Of a DNA stretch of 50,758 nt, positions 9,120 to 17,178 are shown in pieces. The position numbers and the translations under genes are program-made. This DNA comes from Actinoallomurus sp. (GTDB taxonomy: Bacteria; Actinomycetota; Actinomycetes; Streptosporangiales; Streptosporangiaceae), in assembly GCA_025964685.1 (NCBI GenBank), contig JAOPYG010000303.1, positions 1 through 50,758 of the forward strand, read 5' to 3'. Below the pieces are notes generated by a model that saw only the letters and a program-made list of their open reading frames with translations, was not told where the DNA came from and made no database searches. Position 1 is the stretch's first letter; the number at the start of each line of letters is the position of its first letter.

Positions 9120-10117
9120 CCTCCACTGTCACCGCTCCTGCCGAGGCCCCGCCCGGGGCCGGCGGACGGGAACGCTTTTTCGGGCTGATGCAGCGCCACG
9201 GCGCCACCGCCGTGCTGGTGCTGCTGGTCGCCGTCGGGTCCGTGTCGTTCAGCAGCTTCCCCACCGGCGACAACCTGGGCAACATCGCGATCACGTCGTC
9301 CTTCCTGGCGACGGTGGCCCTCGGGATGACCTTCGTGATCATCACCGGTGGCATCGACCTGTCGGTCGGCTCGGTGTTCGCGCTCGGCGGGGTGCTGGCC
9401 GCGTACGGCATGCGCTGGGGGTCGTTCGCCGCGTTGCTGCTGCCGCTCGCGGTGTGCGGGGCGTTCGGCCTCGTGCAGGGTCTGCTGATCGCCCGGGTAC
9501 GGCTGGCGCCGTTCATCGTCACCCTGGCGGGCCTGCTCGGCGCTCGCGGCCTGCTGCTGTCGATCTCCAACGAGGGCGCCACGACCTACCTCATCCCGCA
9601 CGGCTCGCTGCTCGCGCGGTTCGGCCAGGGCAGCGTGCTCGGCCTCGGCTACCCGGTGTACCTGACCCTCGCGCTGTTCGCCGCCGGCGCGGTGCTGCTC
9701 CAGCGGACGCGGTTCGGGCAGTGCGTGTACGCGATCGGCGGTGGCGAGGACGCGGCCCAGCTGATGGGCGTGCCGGTGACCCGTACCAAGGTCCTCGTCT
9801 ACGTGATGTCCGGCCTGCTCGCCGGCCTCGCGGGCGCCCTCAACGCGGCCCGCCTGTCCTCGGGCGTCACGATCCTCGGCACCGGCATGGAACTCGACGT
9901 GATCGCCGCGGTCGTCATCGGCGGCACCCTGCTCACGGGCGGCGCGGGTTCGGTGAGCGGCACGATCGCGGGCGTGCTGCTGCTCGGAGTGATCCAGAAC
10001 CTCATCAACCAGATCGGGGACCTGTCCTCGTCCTACCAGCAGGTGGTGAGCGGCGGGTTCCTGGCGGTCGTGGTGGTGGTGCAGACCTACCTCAGCCGCG
10101 TACAGCGCCTGAGGTGA
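9116..10117 (+). CDS. yjfF: Sugar ABC transporter permease (YjfF-like)
   Basis: A 333-residue multi-pass membrane protein of the same family as the preceding permease, with the conserved ITGGIDLSVGSVFALGGVLA segment and the GGTLLTGGAGSVSGTIAGV loop near the C-terminus that contacts the ATPase. It should pair with the upstream permease as a heterodimer. It starts with a four-base ATGA overlap and ends the operon; the following gene is convergent, 21 bases away. Two distinct permeases, not one duplicated for a homodimer, is the YtfT/YjfF arrangement. Confidence 0.9.
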   Translation: MTSTVTAPAEAPPGAGGRERFFGLMQRHGATAVLVLLVAVGSVSFSSFPTGDNLGNIAITSSFLATVALGMTFVIITGGIDLSVGSVFALGGVLAAYGMRWGSFAALLLPLAVCGAFGLVQGLLIARVRLAPFIVTLAGLLGARGLLLSISNEGATTYLIPHGSLLARFGQGSVLGLGYPVYLTLALFAAGAVLLQRTRFGQCVYAIGGGEDAAQLMGVPVTRTKVLVYVMSGLLAGLAGALNAARLSSGVTILGTGMELDVIAAVVIGGTLLTGGAGSVSGTIAGVLLLGVIQNLINQIGDLSSSYQQVVSGGFLAVVVVVQTYLSRVQRLR

Positions 10118-10138
10118 GGCCTGCCCGCGCGACCGAGG

Positions 10139-10510
10139 TCAGGCGGCCGCGGTGTCGCGGGCGGTCAGCCGCCTGCGCAGGCGCAGGAGTTCGCGCCGGC
10201 CCGTCGGCGCGTACGTGCCACGGGGGCGGCCGTCGCGGTAGAGCTCCAGCCGGTAGGGGATGACGCCCGCCAGCCGCAGCGCGGCCGCGACCGGTGCGCA
10301 CAGCAGGCGCAGGACGAGCTCGACCAGCCAGAGTGGCACCAGCACCGCGGTGACGACGAGGCCCGGCAGGCCGATGATCAGCGAGATCGGGTCCTGGCCG
10401 AGCCCGCCGGGAAGCAGGTCCATGGCCGCCTCCGGCTTGACCCACCGTGGCCAGGCCAGGCGTCGCTGCCGCAACCGCCACCGAGTTCCGTTACCGTCCC
10501 GCCAGCGCAC
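10139..10510 (-). CDS. Small conserved membrane protein of unknown function
   Basis: A 123-residue protein. A basic N-terminus (VRWRDGNGTRWRLRQRR) is followed by one or two hydrophobic segments (about 42-80, containing LPGLVVTAVLVPLWLVELVL), then an Arg-rich soluble tail. The GTG start at 10510 is chosen because the basic N-terminus resembles small actinobacterial membrane proteins I have seen. No catalytic motif is visible and I do not assign a function. It lies downstream of the RDD-protein gene on the same strand but is separated from it by a strong hairpin, so it probably has its own promoter. Confidence 0.6.
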   Translation of the reverse strand: MRWRDGNGTRWRLRQRRLAWPRWVKPEAAMDLLPGGLGQDPISLIIGLPGLVVTAVLVPLWLVELVLRLLCAPVAAALRLAGVIPYRLELYRDGRPRGTYAPTGRRELLRLRRRLTARDTAAA

Positions 10511-10526
10511 CCGGCGAAGCTATCAG

Positions 10527-10565
10527 CCCACCTGCCCATCGACCGGTAGTACCCGGGCAGGTGGG
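10527..10565 (-). terminator. Hairpin, probable terminator of the RDD-protein gene
   Basis: CCCACCTGCCC (10527-10537) pairs perfectly with GGGCAGGTGGG (10555-10565), an 11-bp GC-rich stem with a 17-base loop. It lies just past the RDD gene stop at 10584, read on the minus strand. No U-tract follows, as is common in actinomycetes. Confidence 0.55.
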
Positions 10566-10583
10566 ACCGTGCGCCGGAGTAGC

Positions 10584-11333
10584 TCAGGCCTGCTGCCGGT
10601 TGACCGGGGCGTCGATGTCCGTCTTGATGACGACCGTGTCGGCGACCTTGTCGTGCAGGCACTGACGGTTGGGCTTGTCCCAGAGGAGCCACAGGCTGTC
10701 GAGCAGGCCGAAGATGCTGCCGATGAGCGGGACCTGCGGCGCGAGCGCGTAGAGCGCGGCCCGCTTGAAGGCGGCGCCGCCGGTCACCCGGCCGCGATCG
10801 GGCAGGGCGACGACCTTGATCTTCACGATCCGCTTGCCGATGGTCTGACCCCACTTGGCGTGCTGGAACCAGTCATAGATGAAGAAGACCAACGCCGCCA
10901 TCCCCCCGAACAGCAGGCTGACCCCCATCAGTTTCAGCTCGGTGTGCAGGAGCTGACGCATTTGAGCCGGGTCTTGGGCATCGACGGGCATGAGGTCCGA
11001 CAATTTCGCGGAGTACCAGATGAAAAACCAGATCCACAACGGCGACATGATCAGCGACACGGCAACGCCGTCCAGAAGGCGGGCGACGAGGCGCTGCCAG
11101 AACTCCGCGAGCGTCGGATCCGACGGCGGGCCGTAACCCGGGGGCGGCCGCCACGCGGGGTACTGCGGCGCATGAGGCGGTGCTCCGTAAGGCGGCGGTG
11201 GCGGGCCTCCGTAGGGAGGCGGCGGCGGGCCTCCGTAAGGCCGGCCATAGGGCGGAGGCTGCGGAACGGAGTGCTCCGGAGGGCCTGCGGGCGATGATGC
11301 GGCCGGTTCATTTTCAGGCGTCTCTTGCGACAT
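10584..11333 (-). CDS. RDD-family membrane protein with Pro/Gly/Tyr-rich N-terminus
   Basis: A 249-residue protein. Residues 1 to about 95 are low-complexity and proline-rich, with repeated PPPYGGPP-like units; an RDD domain follows with about three hydrophobic segments and the diagnostic ARLLDGVAVSLI motif. RDD proteins are poorly characterised membrane proteins; some have been linked to ion or small-molecule transport, but no role is assigned here. The start MSQETPENE at 11333 has GGGGAGA immediately upstream; a longer frame to 11459 would add an unlikely basic leader. It is divergent from the XRE-cupin regulator at 11468. Confidence 0.75.
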   Translation of the reverse strand: MSQETPENEPAASSPAGPPEHSVPQPPPYGRPYGGPPPPPYGGPPPPPYGAPPHAPQYPAWRPPPGYGPPSDPTLAEFWQRLVARLLDGVAVSLIMSPLWIWFFIWYSAKLSDLMPVDAQDPAQMRQLLHTELKLMGVSLLFGGMAALVFFIYDWFQHAKWGQTIGKRIVKIKVVALPDRGRVTGGAAFKRAALYALAPQVPLIGSIFGLLDSLWLLWDKPNRQCLHDKVADTVVIKTDIDAPVNRQQA

Positions 11334-11431
11334 TTCTCCCCGTGTCTCCCCGTGCCAGCCCAAACGACTGGAGGTCATTATGGACCGATAGCGCATTCGC
11401 AGGAGCGGATTGTCAGTGCAGTCCGGCCGGA

Positions 11432-11462
11432 TTGACAAACCGCCTTGCCGAGGTGGCAAATA
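11432..11462 (+). promoter_or_regulatory. Possible promoter of the XRE-cupin gene
   Basis: A consensus -35 TTGACA (11432-11437) is followed after 19 bases by CAAATA (11457-11462). The GTG at 11468 would then fall at or next to the transcription start, consistent with a leaderless message, and it has no properly spaced ribosome binding site. The long spacer makes this weak. Confidence 0.35.
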
Positions 11463-11467
11463 GAGGG

Positions 11468-12055
11468 GTGGCTGACGACTTCACTCCGGTGCTGACCGCC
11501 GTAGGGCCGAGACTGAGAGCGCTGCGCCGCGCACGCGGCACCACCTTGGCACAGCTCAGCGAGACGACCGGCATCTCGCTGAGCACCCTGTCGCGACTGG
11601 AGTCCGGGCAGCGCAAGCCGACGCTGGAACTCCTGCTGCCGCTGGCCGGTGCCCACGGAGTACCCCTGGATGAGCTGGTCGGCGCCCCGGACACCGGCGA
11701 CCCGCGCGTCCACCCGCGGCCCTTCACCCGGGGCGGGCAGACCATCGTGCCGCTGACCCGCTATCTCGGCGGCCTGCACGCCTTCAAAATGATCATTCCG
11801 GTACGGACGGGCGAACGCGTGCGTCCCGAGCAGGGAGTGCACGAGGGCTACGAGTGGCTCTACGTCCTGTCCGGCCGCCTGTGGCTGGCCCTGGGCGAGC
11901 ACGACCTCGTCCTCACCGGCGGCGAGGCCGCCGAATTCGACACCCACACCCCGCACGGCTTCGCCAACGCCGGAGAACGGCCCGTCGAGTTCCTCTCCCT
12001 GTTCGGCCCCCAGGGCGAGCGCATGCACCTACGCGCGCGCCCTGGCGGCGGCTGA
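11468..12055 (+). CDS. XRE-family transcriptional regulator with C-terminal cupin domain
   Basis: A DNA-binding regulator of about 195 residues. An HTH_XRE domain covers roughly residues 12-66 (RLRALRRARGTTLAQLSETTG, with LSTLSRLESGQRKPTLELLLPLA). A single-domain cupin follows from about 110 to 180 (EQGVHEGYEWLYVLSGRLWL, then EFDTHTPHGF), probably sensing a small ligand or metal. Such proteins usually control small metabolic or stress operons. GTG at 11468 is preferred; an in-frame GTG at 11453 is the alternative, and the longer frame from 11180 would overlap the divergent RDD gene. The regulated target is unknown, possibly itself or the RDD gene. Confidence 0.82.
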   Translation: MADDFTPVLTAVGPRLRALRRARGTTLAQLSETTGISLSTLSRLESGQRKPTLELLLPLAGAHGVPLDELVGAPDTGDPRVHPRPFTRGGQTIVPLTRYLGGLHAFKMIIPVRTGERVRPEQGVHEGYEWLYVLSGRLWLALGEHDLVLTGGEAAEFDTHTPHGFANAGERPVEFLSLFGPQGERMHLRARPGGG

Positions 12056-12061
12056 CCCATC

Positions 12062-12088
12062 GCCTTTGTCTGTCCATGAGACAAAGGC
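12062..12088. terminator. Bidirectional hairpin terminator
   Basis: GCCTTTGTCT (12062-12071) and AGACAAAGGC (12079-12088) form a perfect 10-bp stem with a seven-base loop, followed by ATTT. It sits between the convergent XRE-cupin and PHP-hydrolase genes and could end both transcripts. Confidence 0.7.
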
Positions 12089-12124
12089 ATTTGCGGCTCG
12101 GCGAAGCGGCCACCGGACGGTCCG

Positions 12125-13738
12125 TCAGGCGCGCCGGAGGAAGATCGGGTTGGTCAGCGCCGCCATCGGTCCCCACTCCAGCGCGGGCCCCATGGTGTTG
12201 CCGTGGCCAGGCCCCCCGTCGGCCATCGGGTGGCGGACCTCGGCCCGCACGTACGCGGCGAGTGAGCTCGTGGTGCGCCACGTGACGGTGCCCGTCCCCG
12301 AGCCGGGCAGGGACTCCTGGTGCATCTGACCCTCGTCGGTGATGAACCGGACGGTGCCGTTCGGCACGCCCTGGACGTCCAGGCGGACGTCGACCGGGGC
12401 ATCGGCGGGTGTGGTCAGCGTCCCGCCGATACCGGTCTGCCGGCCGCGGCCGCCGGCGGCGAACGCCAGCTGCACGGAGGCCGACTCGGCGATCCAGTTA
12501 CGGCCGGCGCGGATGCCGCTCAGGATGGCGTCGGTGGCCAGGTCGTCCGCGTACACGACGTTGTGCGGCAGGCCGATGACCTGAGGGTCGCTGTGGGCGT
12601 CGCTGTCACCCACCGCCGGGATCCAGCGCTTGCCGGTGCGTACGGCCTCGCCCAGCTTGGCGTCCCACGTGTCGACGGCTGACTCGTCGTCGTAGGTCCA
12701 CGGGCCGTTCCAGACCTCGATCGCGTCGGCGTCGTCGTACCCGAACTTCCACTGGCAGGCGACGTACGGACAGTACGGGTGAGCGGGCACCACCAGACCG
12801 CCGGAGCGGTGCACCTGCTGGGCGAACCGGTGGAAGAGGTCGTCGCGTGAGCGGTACCTCCAGTCGATCCACTCTCCGGCGGGCAGGCCGAGCGCCAGCC
12901 AGTGGCCGTTACGGGTGGTGATCTCCTCGCCGGTGATGATGAGCAGGTCCTCACCGGCGTACTGACCCCAGACGGCGTGAGAGGAAGAGGTGTTGTGGTC
13001 GGTGGAGACCATGAAGTCCAGCCCTGCCGCGCGTGCGCCGGCCGCGACCTCCGCGGGGAGCCGCTTGCCGTCGGAGTAGACCGTGTGCAGGTGCCCGTCG
13101 CCGCGGTACCAGGCGCGGCCGCGGCCCTTGGCCCGTCGCGGCGGGTAGGCGGGCGTGAAGGCCGGCCCCGGATCGCCGTACGTGAGCGTCACCTTGACCT
13201 CGTAGTTCATGCCCTGCGGGGCGACCTGGTACGGGCCGAGGACGATGTTCCACGTGCCGGGCTGGATCGGACCGGGCAGGTAGCCGGGCGTGGCCTCACT
13301 GTTGCTGATCTCGAACGACGTACGGAAGCCGCCGGACCAGCCGCGGAAGCCGCGGCTCCCGAGCTTGATACCGCGCTGGTCGAAGACGCCGATATCGCAG
13401 GAGTTGCCGGGGGTGCCCGCCGGGACGGACGGCTTGTCGTAGGAGTACTCGACGGCGATCTTCTGTACGCCCTTGGGCACCACCACGGGGAGGTACACGA
13501 AGTCCGCCGCGCCGGTCTCCAGATGCCCGGTGACGACGCGGGTCACGTCACCGGCGGCCCGCGCGGAGCCCTTGGGCGTTCCGGTGGCCGCACGGGCCTG
13601 TGTGAAGGAGACCGGGGCGAGGGTGAGCGCGGCGGCGCCGGTGGCGGCCGCCGTCAGCAGCCTGCGGCGGTTCAACGCCCCCGTACCCGTGTCCTCTCCC
13701 GTCTCGGCCGGGTGGCCGCAGTGTTCGTCAAGGCACAT
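12125..13738 (-). CDS. Tat-exported CehA/McbA-type PHP-domain metallohydrolase
   Basis: A 537-residue predicted extracellular metal-dependent phosphoesterase-like hydrolase. The N-terminus has a Tat signal: RRRLL at 24-28, a hydrophobic run and a likely cut after ARA at 48-50. A beta-rich region (about 55-200) precedes a PHP domain with metal-binding motifs GDGHLHTVYSDG and STDHN, then VPAHPYCPY and GDSDAH. Relatives hydrolyse phosphoesters or, in CehA/McbA, carbamates; the substrate here is unknown. ATG at 13738 has GAGGA four bases upstream. It is monocistronic and convergent with the XRE-cupin gene. A pair of direct repeats lies just upstream of the start. Confidence 0.85.
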   Translation of the reverse strand: MCLDEHCGHPAETGEDTGTGALNRRRLLTAAATGAAALTLAPVSFTQARAATGTPKGSARAAGDVTRVVTGHLETGAADFVYLPVVVPKGVQKIAVEYSYDKPSVPAGTPGNSCDIGVFDQRGIKLGSRGFRGWSGGFRTSFEISNSEATPGYLPGPIQPGTWNIVLGPYQVAPQGMNYEVKVTLTYGDPGPAFTPAYPPRRAKGRGRAWYRGDGHLHTVYSDGKRLPAEVAAGARAAGLDFMVSTDHNTSSSHAVWGQYAGEDLLIITGEEITTRNGHWLALGLPAGEWIDWRYRSRDDLFHRFAQQVHRSGGLVVPAHPYCPYVACQWKFGYDDADAIEVWNGPWTYDDESAVDTWDAKLGEAVRTGKRWIPAVGDSDAHSDPQVIGLPHNVVYADDLATDAILSGIRAGRNWIAESASVQLAFAAGGRGRQTGIGGTLTTPADAPVDVRLDVQGVPNGTVRFITDEGQMHQESLPGSGTGTVTWRTTSSLAAYVRAEVRHPMADGGPGHGNTMGPALEWGPMAALTNPIFLRRA

Positions 13739-13752
13739 GTCGTCCTCATCAG

Positions 13753-13821
13753 GTTCGGCGAATGCCGCATGTCAACGGCGTGATCCTCTGGATACTCACC
13801 CAGTTCGCCGAACGCCACATG
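13753..13821. repeat. Two 19-base direct repeats spaced 50 bp apart, upstream of the PHP hydrolase
   Basis: The copies at 13753-13771 and 13803-13821 agree at 16 of 19 positions (GTTCGsCGAAyGCCrCATG). Each contains the short palindrome TTCGsCGAA. The start-to-start distance is exactly 50 bp, and both lie within 85 bases of the PHP gene start, so they look like tandem regulator-binding sites rather than chance. Confidence 0.45.
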
Positions 13822-13951
13822 ATCGTTGGGAGGATCCCTCGGATCCTGCGTGTGGCCGGGAGAAGGTCGGGCGGCCGGGCACCCGAGCGGTGCGGGTAGT
13901 GTCGCGCTCTCGCCGGGCCGTCCCAAGCTGGCGTTTTCTTCACGTTATGCC

Positions 13952-14009
13952 TTGTTCGGTGATTGTTTCTGATCTAAAGTTCCCAAACACAATCGATAAC
14001 GAGCAAACA
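13952..14009 (+). promoter_or_regulatory. Promoter and CAAACA repeats upstream of the MalE-type importer operon
   Basis: A -35 TTGTTC (13952-13957), a 17-base spacer and -10 TAAAGT (13975-13980) form a plausible promoter. CAAACA occurs at 13984-13989 and 14004-14009, 20 bp apart and next to the expected transcription start, a good place for a repressor such as the DeoR protein encoded at 17179-17943. The rest of the 13739-14058 gap holds the direct repeats described separately. Confidence 0.5.
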
Positions 14010-14058
14010 AACTCGACGGGCGACTCGGGTGCGCCGCTGGTCAGAGGGAGTCGTGGAG

Positions 14059-15360
14059 ATGCGCGCAACACCACAACGAGCCGGGCGGCGGTTCGGCGTG
14101 CGGGTCACCGCCGGCGCGGCAGTGCTCGCGCTGGGAACGCTGGCGGCCTGCTCCGGCGGAGGGTCGGGGAAGTCACACGGTGCCGTGGTCATGTGGCACG
14201 GCTATACCGACGCCGAGGCCAAGGCGATCACTCAGCTGGGACAGGAGTGGAACGCCGCGCATCCTGACCAGAAGGTGGACGTGACCTTCGGTGGCAGCAA
14301 CGACGACGCGCTGAAGAAGACACTTGCCTCCTTCGTCTCCGGCAAGGCCCCCGGCGTCGCCTATGAGTTCGGCTCCTCGATCACCACCCTGGCGAAGCGC
14401 AACCAGACCCAGGACCTCACCTCGCTGGTCAAGAGCACTCCGTCCTTCCAGTGGAACGACTTCTTCCCGGCGGCCCGGCAGGGCGCCACCACGCCTGACG
14501 GAAAGATCTACGGCGTTCCCGCGCTGGTGGACAACCTCGCGCTCGTCTACAACAAGAAGCTGTTCGACGCCGCCGGGCTGTCCTACCCGACGCCGAACTG
14601 GACCTGGGACGACTTCCGGAACGCCGGGCGCAAGCTGAGCGCCCCCTCCCAGCACAGGTACGGCTGGGCGTACGTCAACGACGGCACGGAGGACACCGTC
14701 TGGCGGTACGTCGCCATGCTGTGGCAGGCGGGCGGGGACCTGCTCACCCCGGACGGCAAGAAGGCGGCCTTCGACTCACCGGCCGGACTGGCCGCCATGC
14801 AGCTGCTGCACGACATGGCCGTGACCGATCACTCGGTCTACCTGGACACCGGCGACGGTCAGTACCAGAACCTCTTCAACTCCGGGAAGATCGGCATGCT
14901 CTGGACCGGGCCGTGGGACCTGTCCGGGATCAACAAGGACATCTCGTACGGCGCGCAGTTCCTGCCCGGCAAGGTCAACCACGCCACCATCGCCGGTCCC
15001 GACAACTACATGCTGTTCAACAAGGGCGATCGCGACACCGCGTGGGCCTTCGTGCAGTGGCTGGACTCGGCCCAGACCCACCTGAAGTTCGCCCTCGCCA
15101 CCGGCGACCTGCCTCTGCGCCAGTCCGAGACACAGCTCCCCGGCTACCAGGACTTCCTCAAGCGCTACCCGGCCAACAAGGTCTTCGTAGACAACCTGAG
15201 CAAGAACGCGACCAAGTCACGCCCGAACATCCCGGAGTACCCGAAGATCTCCCAGGCCATCGGTCTCGCCGTACAGGCCGTGCTGCTCGGCAAGACCCAG
15301 CCGCAGGCCGCGCTCGACCAGGCGCGCCAGCAGGTCGACCAGATCCTCGCGGGGGCGTGA
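14059..15360 (+). CDS. ABC sugar-binding lipoprotein, solute-binding family 1 (MalE/UgpB type)
   Basis: A 433-residue extracellular solute-binding lipoprotein for a carbohydrate importer. The start at 14059 has AGGGAG eight bases upstream. The signal peptide ends in lipobox LAAC with Cys31 as lipid anchor, followed by a SGGGSG linker. Family features are WNAAHPDQKVDVTFGG near the N-terminus, YGVPALVDNLALVYNKKLF in the hinge region and GKIGMLWTGPWDL. It heads a three-gene importer operon, overlapping the next gene by one base. No ATPase is encoded nearby, which is normal for actinomycete CUT1 systems that share an MsiK-type ATPase. The substrate is probably the galactoside handled by the genes at 17179-22073. 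Confidence 0.9.
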   Translation: MRATPQRAGRRFGVRVTAGAAVLALGTLAACSGGGSGKSHGAVVMWHGYTDAEAKAITQLGQEWNAAHPDQKVDVTFGGSNDDALKKTLASFVSGKAPGVAYEFGSSITTLAKRNQTQDLTSLVKSTPSFQWNDFFPAARQGATTPDGKIYGVPALVDNLALVYNKKLFDAAGLSYPTPNWTWDDFRNAGRKLSAPSQHRYGWAYVNDGTEDTVWRYVAMLWQAGGDLLTPDGKKAAFDSPAGLAAMQLLHDMAVTDHSVYLDTGDGQYQNLFNSGKIGMLWTGPWDLSGINKDISYGAQFLPGKVNHATIAGPDNYMLFNKGDRDTAWAFVQWLDSAQTHLKFALATGDLPLRQSETQLPGYQDFLKRYPANKVFVDNLSKNATKSRPNIPEYPKISQAIGLAVQAVLLGKTQPQAALDQARQQVDQILAGA

Positions 15361-16301
15361 TGGCGGTGGCCACGGCCGGACGAGCCGCCCGGCGAGGTAG
15401 TCGACGAACCGGTCACCGAGGTGGACGACAGCGAGGCGATCAGTTCGCCGGCTGGGCGTTCGTCTCGCCCGCCGTGGTGCTCATCGCGGTGTTCGGCCTG
15501 GTCCCGGTGGTCTGGTCGCTGCTGCTGTCGTTCCAGCAGACCGATCTGACCTCGGCCGGCACCTGGTCGGGCGCCGCCAACTACCAGCAGATGGTGCACG
15601 ACCCGGTCTTCTGGCAGGCGGCGCGGCAGACCCTGCTCTACTGCGTGCTGTTCGTGCCGATCACCATGGCGCTGGCGGTGCCGATCGCGGTGCTGCTCAA
15701 CCAGAAGGTTCGCGGCATGACCTTCTACCGCATGGCGGTCTTCGCCCCGCTCGTCACCTCCACGGTCGCCACGGGCGTGATCTTCAGCTGGCTCTTCAAC
15801 CCGCAGATCGGCCTGGTCAACGCGGGACTGGACAAACTCGGCCTGCCCCAGCAGGGCTTCTTCCAGAGCACGGGCGAGGCGCTGCCCGCCGTGGTGGCGA
15901 TGACCGTGTGGGGATGGCTCGGCTTCGCCGTCATCATCTACCTGTCCGCGCTGCAGAACGTGCCGCGGGAATTGATGGAGGCCGCCGAGCTGGACGGCTG
16001 CGGGCGGGTGAAGGCCTTCCGGAAGGTTGAGCTGCCGCTGCTCGCGCCCGCCTCCTCGTTCCTGCTGGTCTGGCTGACGATCAACGCCCTCCAGCTGTTC
16101 GACGAGGTCTACGTGACCACCAAGGGCGGCCCGCTGCACGCCAGCACCGTGCTCGTCTACTACCTCTACCAGCAGGCGTTCGTGAACTTCAACGGCGGAT
16201 ACGCCGCGGCCATCGGCTGTGCGCTGTTCGTCGTGATCCTCATCGTGACGGCGATCCAGCTCTGGCTCGGGCGCCGTACCTCCCACTACGAGGCGGGCTG
16301 A
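15360..16301 (+). CDS. ABC sugar transporter permease (MalF/UgpA type)
   Basis: A 313-residue CUT1 permease with six main transmembrane segments, the first at about 33-55 (WAFVSPAVVLIAVFGLVPVV). The EAA loop that docks the ATPase is visible as ELMEAAELDGCGRVKAFRKVELPLL. The basic N-terminus (RAARRGSRR) is typical. The ATG shares one base with the upstream stop (TGATG), indicating translational coupling. It forms a heterodimeric channel with the next gene. Confidence 0.92.
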   Translation: MAVATAGRAARRGSRRTGHRGGRQRGDQFAGWAFVSPAVVLIAVFGLVPVVWSLLLSFQQTDLTSAGTWSGAANYQQMVHDPVFWQAARQTLLYCVLFVPITMALAVPIAVLLNQKVRGMTFYRMAVFAPLVTSTVATGVIFSWLFNPQIGLVNAGLDKLGLPQQGFFQSTGEALPAVVAMTVWGWLGFAVIIYLSALQNVPRELMEAAELDGCGRVKAFRKVELPLLAPASSFLLVWLTINALQLFDEVYVTTKGGPLHASTVLVYYLYQQAFVNFNGGYAAAIGCALFVVILIVTAIQLWLGRRTSHYEAG

Positions 16302-16302
16302 C

Positions 16303-17175
16303 ATGAGCCAGACGACCCTGGCGCCTCCTCCTCAGGCCGCCCGGATCCAGGCGGGCGGCCGGCCGCGGCGCCGCCGGCCCAGCCGGCTGCACCTGCTGCT
16401 CGTCCCGCTCTCCGTGGTGATGCTCGCCCCGCTGATCTGGATGGTGCTGCTGTCGATCTCCACTCAGGCGGAGACCCGCCGGTTCCCGCCCGGCCTGCCG
16501 GGTGGCGTGCACTGGCAGAACTACCTCGACGCCTGGCATGAGGGGCCGTTCGGGCACTGGCTGCTCAACAGCACGATCGTGTCGGTCACGTGCGTGGTCG
16601 GCAACCTGGTGTTCTGCGCGCTGGCCGGGTACGCCTTCGCGCGGATCCCGTTCTTCGGCAGCCGGGTGCTGTTCATCGCCGTGCTCGCCACCCTGATGGT
16701 GCCGTTCCAGATCGTCATGCTGCCGACGCTGATCGTGGTGCGTGACCTGCACCTGACCGACACCCTCGGCGCGCTGATCGCGCCCAACCTCGCCACCCCG
16801 TTCGGCGTCTTCCTCATGCGCCAGTTCTTCACCACGGTGCCCCGCGAGCTGGAGGAGGCCGCCCGCATCGACGGGGCGGGCCGGCTCCGTACGCTGCTGA
16901 GCATCATGCTGCCGCTCATGGGGCCGACCCTGGCGACGCTGTCCGTGCTGACGTTCCTGAACGTCTGGAACGACTTCCTGTGGCCGCTGATCGCCATCCA
17001 GAGCCCGGGGAACATGACCATTCAGATGGGCCTGCAGAACTTCCAGGGCTCGCACCTGACCAACTGGCCCGAGCTGATGGCGGCCACGGTGACCAGCCAG
17101 GTCCCGGTGCTGGTGCTGTTCGTGCTCGCCCAGCGGTTCTTCGTCCGATCGATCGCCTCATCCGGCTTCAAGTGA
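16303..17175 (+). CDS. ABC sugar transporter permease (MalG/UgpE type)
   Basis: A 290-residue CUT1 permease partner with an N-terminal basic region, six transmembrane segments and the EAA loop ELEEAARIDGAGRLRTLLSIMLPLM. It begins one base after the preceding stop and ends the importer operon. The DeoR gene is convergent, with only three bases between stops and no obvious terminator, so read-through antisense transcription is possible. Confidence 0.92.
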   Translation: MSQTTLAPPPQAARIQAGGRPRRRRPSRLHLLLVPLSVVMLAPLIWMVLLSISTQAETRRFPPGLPGGVHWQNYLDAWHEGPFGHWLLNSTIVSVTCVVGNLVFCALAGYAFARIPFFGSRVLFIAVLATLMVPFQIVMLPTLIVVRDLHLTDTLGALIAPNLATPFGVFLMRQFFTTVPRELEEAARIDGAGRLRTLLSIMLPLMGPTLATLSVLTFLNVWNDFLWPLIAIQSPGNMTIQMGLQNFQGSHLTNWPELMAATVTSQVPVLVLFVLAQRFFVRSIASSGFK

Positions 17176-17178
17176 GGC

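Noticed and set aside
10118..10138. Possible hairpin between the convergent YjfF-like and small membrane-protein genes
   Set aside because: Only a five-base inverted repeat (GCCTG/CAGGC) with a long loop reaching into the next gene; not convincing as a terminator.
12902..13783. A plus-strand frame opposite the PHP hydrolase
   Set aside because: No motif or start signal; the minus-strand protein has clear metal-binding motifs and a Tat signal.
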